64,000 nucleotides of DNA from Papaver somniferum (Eukaryota > Streptophyta > Magnoliopsida > Ranunculales > Papaveraceae), in NCBI RefSeq assembly GCF_003573695.1, contig NC_039368.1, forward strand, positions 78,568,374 through 78,632,373, written 5' to 3'. How positions within the stretch are numbered: position 1 is the stretch's first letter; each line of letters begins with the position of its first letter. Shown one piece after another: positions 56,160 through 64,000 of this stretch. Made by a program: the position numbers and the translations under genes. Below the pieces are notes generated by a model. The model had not been told where the DNA came from, made no database searches, and saw nothing but the letters and a program-made list of their open reading frames with translations.

Positions 56160-58690
56160 GGTAGTGAATTTTGTTTGCCGATGTGTAACGCACGTGCACT
56201 CCACTTGAATCTCTCTGTTTCTCGGCTCCGTCATTAACCCAATCAATGTAAGTTTCCCTTTTTTTTATTATTATTTTTTTGCAATTAATTGGTTCTTGAT
56301 TTGATTTGATCTTTCTCGTTATGCAGTTCGCAAAAGCAATCTATTGTATCTGTCAGTTGTTGCTCCTTTGAAGGATCACAAGGTTTTGATAAATTGGAGA
56401 GACAAAATGGTGATCCAATTGGCAGAGAGAATGGATTATTGCATGGTCCAGTTCAGAAGCGGGAAATCTTCTGCTCTGCGGTAGGAGGAGCATGTATATA
56501 TGGTGAATATGCTTTGGAAGAATCACACGCCCATGCGGGAGAAGAAAATTTAGGAGTGCTGCTGCTCAATCTAGGAGGACCTGAGACACTTCAAGACGTG
56601 CAACCATTTTTGTTCAATTTATTTGCTGATCCAGTATGGTACTACTCTTTAACTTTTCTTTGACATGAATATAGATGTGTTAAAATTAGTTTAAGCTGCA
56701 AACTCTGAATGTATTATGGCATGTTATGGTGCAGGATATTATTAGATTACCGAGATTGTTTAGGTTTCTTCAAAGACCACTGGCTCAGTTGATCTCAGTT
56801 TTGAGGGCTCCAAAAAGTAAAGAAGGATATGCTGCTATAGGTGGGGGATCACCTTTGCGTAAAATAACTGATGAGCAGGTATAATGCTTTGTTTTTGTTT
56901 TTTTTGTTGTTTTCTTTTTCGTGTATTTTATTTGATTCAATTTGAGGACTGTAGTGTAACTGTTTGATATTTATATTTAGGCTGAAGCACTGAAAATGGC
57001 TTTGGAAGAGAAAAAAATGTCTGCAAATGTATATGTAGGGATGCGGTACTCGTTCCCATTTACGGAAGAAGCAGTGCATCAGGTATGTCGTTTAAGTTAT
57101 TTTGGTAGATTTGTCTATTTTCACTTGTGCAATTTTGACAGCAGGTTTTATTACTTGTGCTATGTTGAACAAATAATAGTATTATGACAGTAGAGTAAAT
57201 AAGATTGACAACGTCGATAGACTGTGATAGTATTGCATATTTGTTACAGATTAAGAAGGATAAGATTACAAGACTTGTTTTGCTACCACTTTACCCCCAG
57301 TACTCCATATCTACAAGTGGGTCAAGCATCCAAATGTTGTTCAAGACATGTTCAGGTGGTTCTTCGTCGATGGTTCTTAATATTTTTTCGTATCTTATGA
57401 TTGAAAATTTACATTTTATGTTATCATCACTGATTTACCAAGTTCTTCCCTATCTCAGCAAAGACTCGTATTTGTCAAGGCTACCTGTCTCCATTATAAA
57501 GTCGTGGTATCAATGAAGAGGTTATATTGAGTCCATGGCTAACTTGATAGAGCAAGAGCTACAAAAATTCTCTAACCCCGAGGAGGTAGTTTCCTTTTTA
57601 GTTTCCAGTTCATAAATGAGAACATGTCTACATTTTCGCAATTGATGTTGTTCTTTTGTTTTGGTGGCTTCCATCAGTTATTAACCTTCTTTGTGGCATT
57701 TTAGGTGATGATATTCTTTAGTGCACATGGAGTACCAGTTAGCTATGTCGAGGATGCAGGAGATCCTTATAGGGATCAGATGCAGGATTGTATCAGATTG
57801 ATCATGCAAGAGCTGAAAGCTAGAGGAACCTTCAATGAGCACACTCTTGCTTACCAGGTTAGCTTGAAATACATATTAGACTCTTTGTTTATATTTCAAA
57901 CTTTATAGGTCTCAATTCTTCTCAGTCCGCTGCTGTTTTTCCAATTCTAGTCTCCCTCACTAGTGCGTGAGTCAGCAATTTGACTATTACTAACCAATCA
58001 TTGAATTTTGTTTTATTAGAGTAGAGTGGGGCCTATACAGTGGTTGAAGCCCTATACTGATGAAGTTCTTGTTGATCTTGGTAAAAAAGGAGTAAAAAGC
58101 CTCTTAGCTGTTCCAGTAAGGTGCGTTTTTCTTTCTTTTGTTGACCAAGTAATAGACCATTAGTAAAGCAAAGTAGCTTTGAAATGTATTATTGTAACTT
58201 ATTTTAACTCGTCTGTTGATCTACTTTTTTATAAAATGAGAAACATTTGTGATTTTGAATTTCATCTTCATATATATTTAGATTTGTTGAAACTGGTAAA
58301 TCTATTTGCAGCTTTGTAAGCGAGCACATAGAGACCCTAGAAGAGATTGATATGGAATACAAGGAATTGGCTCTTGAATCTGGCATAGAAAATTGGGGTA
58401 GGGTTCCAGCTTTAGGACTCAGCTCTACTTTCATATCCGATCTCGCAGATGCTGTGATTGAAGCTCTTCCTTCTGTCCAAGCCATTACGACTACAGAAGT
58501 CACTTCGGAAGGAGCTGAAGCAGGTCCAATGAGTTATATAATCAAAATTTTCATTGGTTCAGTTTTAGTGTTCTTTTTATTATTGTCCTCAGAAACTTTT
58601 TTCTACTTTCAGGAACCTTCTGTAAAGAGTTTAGGGCTGGTGCCTAGTTTTTTTGTAACGGATATAGTAATAATAGTGATGATTATATAA
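56160..58690 (+). pseudogene. FC1-like: Ferrochelatase-1 locus, disrupted
   Basis: Nine exon-like blocks keep plant ferrochelatase order: 56160-56247, 56327-56633, 56735-56878, 56981-57082, 57250-57355, 57459-57585, 57705-57857, 58020-58120 and 58312-58690. They read [130 protein letters not shown] and a C-terminal hydrophobic tail. Ferrochelatase inserts Fe2+ into protoporphyrin IX. Three lesions: no in-frame ATG (TAG, TGA and TAA precede the leader frame), a frame break near 57330-57345, and TGA at 57514-57516 where Arg is expected. Introns are retained, so it is not a retrocopy. Confidence 0.85.
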
Positions 58691-59405
58691 AATGAAGAAT
58701 GAAACACTAGGAACCAGTACTGATTCTTAATTTTGCTGATGCATAAATGAACGAAAGACATGTAATTTCTTTTTGGTTTTACGTTTCAGTCCTTCGATAA
58801 TATGGCAGGGTAGTTGTTCATTGGAGCTTTGAGGGTAACTGTACTTCAAGTGTAATTGTTCAACTCAAAAAGGGATTTAGTTTCTTGAGCTCGGTAACTT
58901 TTTCTAATGTACAATTGGAATTGGGATTGGAAATGGAGTAGTTCTTGTGTTCTAAAAGTCATCTTCTTTTTTACTCTTCTGACAATATGTTTAAATTTAT
59001 CAAGCCTTTTGATAGTCACCACAACAAATTTGGGGGTCCAATCACCCAAGTAAAAGACCATTAGTCCACTGTTGGCAGGACCATTAGTCCCTTAAAAAAA
59101 AAAGTCCATTGTTGGCATTTTAGACAAAAATAAAGCCAATTTTAGGGCTGCCTCAAAATAATTTGGGGATACAGCCGGATGTCCGTTTGCAAGAAGACCC
59201 AAAATTTAGTTAGTGGTCTAATATTTCCCGTTATTCAAACATAGTGACCAAAATCTGTCCAATACATTTTCCCCATGATATGATTCAAATGGTTATATTG
59301 TAACGTAACTCAAAATTTGCACCAGCTGTCTGGGCTCCATGTTGGAACCAGTCGGTACAATCGAAGTGGATGAACCAGAAGGCAAACTAAACAAAATATA
59401 ACTTA
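58691..59405. other. 3' flank of ferrochelatase locus
   Basis: No gene is seen. Contains an A run near 59094-59102 and ordinary AT-rich sequence. Confidence 0.5.
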
Positions 59406-59407
59406 TA

Positions 59408-59454
59408 CTCCCTCCGTTCCTGGAAAAGTGTTATTTTTCCAGGAACGGAGGGAG
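59408..59454. mobile_element. 47-bp Stowaway-like hairpin
   Basis: CTCCCTCCGTTCCTGGAAAA and its inverted partner TTTTCCAGGAACGGAGGGAG with a short loop, flanked by TA on both sides (59406-59407 and 59455-59456). CTCCCTCCGT with a TA duplication is the Stowaway/Tc1-mariner MITE signature. At 47 bp it is close to the minimum possible, just the two ends. Confidence 0.85.
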
Positions 59455-59770
59455 TATATAAGATGAACAATACAAAACATCCCCAGTGTTAATATCTCCC
59501 CATAAGTCTACAGCACCAGAGATTTTACAGATGATATATCATAATAAACACAAGAAAAGTAAATATAGATAATAGATTTTTTTAATTTTAAGGTCAAGTT
59601 CATCGAACAATATGTAAACAATGTCGAATCCTCCCTCTTTTTTATTCTCAGACCCCATGATACATTTCTTCCTAGGGAACTCACTCGAATGTGAAATACA
59701 TAATGTTTTACAAAACCAACAATTGAACAACATACCACGACTGAGGTCTCTGGAACATCTGATGTGATAG

Positions 59771-61015
59771 TTAATAGCACAAACTTCCACTTGAAGAAGA
59801 AGGCAATCCGGTAGTCAGATTCAGAAGAAGTGGATCCCAAACCACAAGTTCCCCACACTGCGCACCTTTGTTACTAGCACCAACAGCCTGCAATTGACTG
59901 GAACTGTCCATAGAGGCTGTCATTGCCATTTCTGCCTTCTTGGCTGCAACCTTTTTGAGTCGAATACGTTCAGCTCTTGATCCAATAACTTGTCCCAAAA
60001 TAGAAGCACCAATCGTGAAAGCCATAGCTGTCTTAGGCATCAAAACAGATTTCCGAAGCATTGCTATAAAAGGTACCGCTGCATGTACGGCTGCAAACCA
60101 TGAGACCGAGAACTTTTCTGTGTGCTCCCTCCATATGCCTAATGGGACATTAGCTGCCATTCCCAACATGCCAATTGCCAACATCTTCGTTGACAGAGCT
60201 TGTGGGCGAAGGGTCTTCACCAGAGCTGTCCTTGCCAATGCTGCCCTAGCTGCTACTATTGCAGGCGGGCATTTAAATTTCATGCCTGGCGGAGGCTGCA
60301 GAGCCTTAGCTACCAACGGCAGGACACCACTAACTGCTCTATAAGACTTAGCAATTGGACAGTTCCCTTGTTCCAACCACTCATTTCCTACTGCTTCGTG
60401 TGACGAGTTTCCTCCCTAGAAGAAATCAAGGAATAGAAATTCAAAATAAGCAAATGAGGATGTTATGTTACAAATGTATGACAGATATTTGTAGATATGA
60501 TGGTTACCTTGGAAGAATTTTTGTTCTTGGAATTAAATTTTTTGTTGAAAAAATCAAAACCGAATGGTCCACCTGGTCCAAAGGCTGACGAGAGACTAAT
60601 TGAGGCCGCCTTTGCTGCTAAAGGATTGAACTGAACGGGTTTAGACTCAGATTCCAAATTCTCACTGCCTAGATAAGATCTTCCGGAGAGTGGAACCACT
60701 CCATCATTCCCATGGAAAACCTTAAATGCCATATCAAAATTAGGACCATCTTCGAAAATTGGACCTTTTGCACCCTTCACCTGAATGTAAATAGGAATGG
60801 ATATGAGACAAAGTAAAATGGGAATGTAACAAAAGAACACAAGAGCCAGGGGAAAGAGTACGAACAGGCATTGAGAAATTCATTGGTTTGGCAAAGGCGA
60901 AGTTAGTGGGTTCGTTAATGTTCCTAAGAAATGGACATTTTTGAATGCCCTCTTGAGCAAATTGACATTCTGAATTCTGTGACCCTCCATTCATGGCTCC
61001 AAAGAAAAATTCCAT
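59771..61015 (-). CDS. Conserved plant membrane protein, function unknown
   Basis: A three-exon model: 61015-60866, 60780-60508 and 60415-59771, GT-AG and in phase, 356 codons (355 residues). It starts MEFFFGAMNGGSQNSEC; the GTG-led longer frame is not needed. The N-terminal half has CPFLRNINEPTNF, then GPIFEDGPNFDMAFKVFHG and GVVPLSGRS, and a Gly/Phe-rich SSAFGPGGPFGFDFF. The C-terminal half has WLEQGNCPIAKSYRAVSGVL, PPGMKFKCPPAIVAARAALA, MLAIGMLGMAANVPLGIW and WFAAVHAAVPFIAMLRKSVL, with two or three probable membrane-spanning segments, and a Lys/Ala-rich tail. I recognise the conserved pattern as a plant protein but know no function or reliable name. Confidence 0.8.
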
Positions 61016-61019
61016 TTCC

Positions 61020-62110
61020 ACAGATCAGATTAACCTGCAAGTACAAATTACAAAATGCAAGGTCAGAGACGGATATTAAGGAACACAAATGCATTCAGCT
61101 GGCCCAAAAAATATTTGTAGTATGGAGCTAGACATTCAAAATCACATCGAAGCAAAGTAAATAAAACATTCAACTGATTTTCATTTTTTTACAACTGTCC
61201 ATGAATCGCATGAGAATGCTCACAAACAAAATTAAAGTGCCGTACCATATGAAGCATACCAAGAAGATCTATTTCTACAATTCAGTATCAAGCATTCTAA
61301 GAAGATCCAATATCTAGAATTCACCACCAAGCCAATATCCAATAACGTTGAGAAGTTGGTACAGAAAACCTAAAGCACACCACCAAGCCTAAAAATTCCA
61401 AATCCAACCCCTTAACCTAACCGTCACCAAATTAACAAGTCTAACCAAACTCGAACGCGTAAACACCCCCAACATAGGGAAAATGATATAAACCCAGAAC
61501 TGAAGCCAAAACTATGAACACTCTCACAGAATTTCACAACTACAAGATACATCATAGTGACTATAACAATAAGTCCACAAGTTAACAGTGTAAACAGTAT
61601 ACAGAAATAAACACCTTTTTCAGAACTCAAAATTACCAAAATTCAACCTCATACATGAAAACATAATCAATTGAGTAGTCAGAAATTCTTAATTCATACA
61701 GCACCTAAACTCCGCAAGCCTCAATCAAACCCCAATCAACAACAACAATAACATTTTTCATCAAACATTTCAAAGTCAAAAAAACCCTGTACTCATAAAA
61801 CTGATGATAAAAAACAAAAATCCTATAAATTAACATAACAAACCCTAAATTCATCCACACCCCATCACATACAATTCATCTGAGAAATTAAATTCAAAAT
61901 AAGCAAAAAATTCTATAAACCTTAAATAAATATGATTAGAGAGAGAGAGAGCTTTCTTCAAAATCCAATAACCAGATCCTGACCTAAAATCGAGAATTTG
62001 AACAAGGATCTATTTAGTTAGAAGAAGATGAAGAAGAAGAGAGAAAGGAGCCCAGAAACAATGAATAATGTTGTTAATTGAATGAAAAAACCAAACAGTC
62101 TGTCTATCTA
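61020..62110 (-). other. 5' leader and intron of the membrane-protein gene
   Basis: An AG acceptor (TTGCAG, about 61040-61035) precedes the ATG exon. A likely 5' untranslated exon lies near 61957-62090, with a CT/GA microsatellite (61938-61951) and a possible donor AAG|GTTTAT near 61921. The exact transcription start is not visible. Confidence 0.4.
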
Positions 62111-64000
62111 TCTTGAGGGAGAAGAAAAAAATAATAAAAATCTCTGATTGTTTTTTTATTACAGTAAGCAAAATTGACGTGGTTCCCACACGCCTTATCA
62201 GTTGACATTAAATTACCTGCCTCTGCCTGCTTTCCCTAACCAATATTGAAGACGAAGTTTAGGTCAATAATAGTAGGAGAGGAGTTGGTACAAATTGACT
62301 AATCCACCTAATCCTCAACGTTGATTTTTCAACTGTTGTTTTCGGATTGATTCTATTTTATCCGTTGATTTAAGAATAGTCGTTTCTTCCGCGAGGGTGC
62401 GTCATGCATGAGAAATTCCTCAATTTTCTTCAAACAGGTGTGATACAGACATTGGAATGGAATGGACTAGCCATGAGGGGGATTCCGATCCCTGGCATGA
62501 ATAAATTTTAATTCAGATCCCTGGTATTATCATTCAATGACTTAGCTGACAATTATATTCAGTTAATTATTTTATTTTGGATTCCATAATTCTGAAGCTG
62601 AAATATGAAAAATGGTTTTAAAGCACCGTTTTGTCGATCAGGAATTAAGGGAATGCATGCCTTAGGACCTCCTCTAAGACCTGGTTTATGTAGATAATGA
62701 GAGGAGAAATCACCGAGTTTCAGTACCTTAATTTAATGGCTGAGGTTTTTTCGAAGTTCTCCGGGAAATGTCCAAAGGATTTTATCTTTTTTAAATAAGA
62801 CGTGAAAATTATAGGTGAAGCATGGATATTCCAACGACAGAGACAAAGTCTACGATTAGGTCTAGATGAATGTGTGGGTTTGGTGATCCAGAACATTTCA
62901 ATGTTTTTTTTTGGCCACAATTAAATGAGAAGATTTGTATTCGTCACGTGGCAATTTTTGTATTGTGGAAAATTCTAGATACCCTGTCGTTTAGTGGGGG
63001 TGAAAATGTTGGACTAATATTCTTCAAAAACGTGCGTGCTAGTCATTTGTTCATTTGATGGTCGCGTGGGTTTAGCCATTTAGGACTCCTACCTCGTGGG
63101 ATTATGGTTAGCCTCACGCCCAATGATCCTGCTGTGCTGGAAAGTCGAGACTTTGCCAATCGCACAAGAGTTTGAATTTGTGCACACTTCTTAGCAAGAA
63201 TGCACGTAACATTTCAATATCTACTATTGATTTAATTTACAGAGTTATGTAACAAGGACCGATATTCTAAACATAGAGAATAATGAGGTCATCATTAGTA
63301 CATAATCAACCAGTCAGAAAAATAAGTTGAATATGATCAAATTTGGACTCCACTTTATGATATTGCAAATGCCTATATCAGAAACAAGAACAACTTTGGA
63401 CACGACTTAACACAAAGGATAAGTGAATGACATAATCAAATTGCATTTTGTTTAATTAACTCCACTAATTGCTCACTAAGTGCATTCCCACCTGTTTCTA
63501 ATGGAGAACAATAAGGAATCTAAAGTCTAAAATTTCAATCAAGCTCGTTCCGGAAAAAGTCTCACGAGTCTTTGTCAAACTGACATAGACAAGTAATGCA
63601 CCGGAGTGGATGGCAATATTCAACCACTTGAACGTAAAGGTTGGTGGTGTATTTGTGGAGTTAGTTGTAACTCACAACTTCATACACACTCATTCTCAGT
63701 GATCATGGTCCATCTATGACATTAAGTCCCTATCATAGTCCCTTTAATCCCCCTTTTTTGCTCCTAATTGATTTGGAAGTTTTAAATGTCATATTTCTAG
63801 TGGGACATAAAGTGGGAAGTATTGGCGGGTTCGAAATTTAATCATGCGGCTTGGAAACGATTGGTACCCTTTTAAAGGGCATGAACGATACGCTTGTTTC
63901 ATTAAAATTCAAGTTCCAAATTTAGTGGGGATTCAAGATTCACGTCGAAAATGCCATCCCCAACAGCGCCAAGGCAACAAAATGAGCGTCTCTTAAAAAT
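62111..64000. other. Intergenic, no gene supported
   Basis: Scanned on both strands. Only short open frames without family features (e.g. 62720-62920 minus, 62870-63058 plus). No tRNA-like clover or repeat structure was noted. Confidence 0.5.

Noticed and set aside
63060..63180. Possible tRNA-derived SINE head
   Set aside because: No convincing A and B box pair and no cloverleaf could be drawn by eye.

Overview
The window is nuclear DNA from a flowering plant, most likely a dicot. The genes are intron-rich, with AT-rich GT-AG introns. The proteins match plant families: a UGT83-type glycosyltransferase, a TLDc protein, a SWIM/MULE-derived protein, RNA pseudouridine synthase 5 and ferrochelatase 1. 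The repeats are typical plant transposons. I suspect a Ranunculales-like basal eudicot, but the sequence alone cannot prove it.

Layout: 1-41 kb is almost entirely transposable elements stacked in one another. (1) 1-189 is the end of an LTR cut by the window edge. (2) 777-6478 is a nearly full-length but mutated L1-type LINE with a 17-bp target duplication, sitting inside an older sequence bounded by an inverted repeat (459-517 / 7202-7260). (3) 7888-11218 is a second LINE remnant, split by a 2.4-kb solo LTR (8555-10981) with a 5-bp target duplication. (4) 11509-12357 is a decayed reverse-transcriptase C-terminal fragment. (5) 13109-20579 is a 7.5-kb element with 32-bp terminal inverted repeats and a TAA duplication. 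It carries NAM-associated/Myb-like and plant-mobile-domain coding remnants. (6) 20633-39967 is a Tat-lineage Ty3/gypsy retrotransposon on the minus strand, flanked by ACATA. A second member of the same family (24439-32581) lies inside it. The outer copy keeps pol but has lost most of gag. The inner copy keeps gag but has lost most of pol.

41-62 kb is the gene-rich part. It holds an intronless UGT83A1-like gene (+), a two-exon TLDc gene (-), a five-exon SWIM zinc-finger/MULE-derived gene (-), a thirteen-exon RNA pseudouridine synthase 5 gene (-), a ferrochelatase-1 locus (+) that has lost its start codon and reading frame, and a three-exon gene for a conserved membrane protein of unknown function (-). 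Exon models were built by eye from GT/AG sites and frame continuity; all intact models sum to whole codons. 62.1-64 kb shows no gene.

The genes are unrelated single-copy housekeeping or metabolic genes, not an obvious pathway cluster. The most notable signals are the complementary gag/pol losses in the nested retrotransposons, the promoter duplication with a hAT-like MITE upstream of the UGT gene, the scattered fragments of the PUS5 gene around the SWIM gene, and the decayed ferrochelatase locus. I saw no convincing undescribed defence-like or biosynthetic system.
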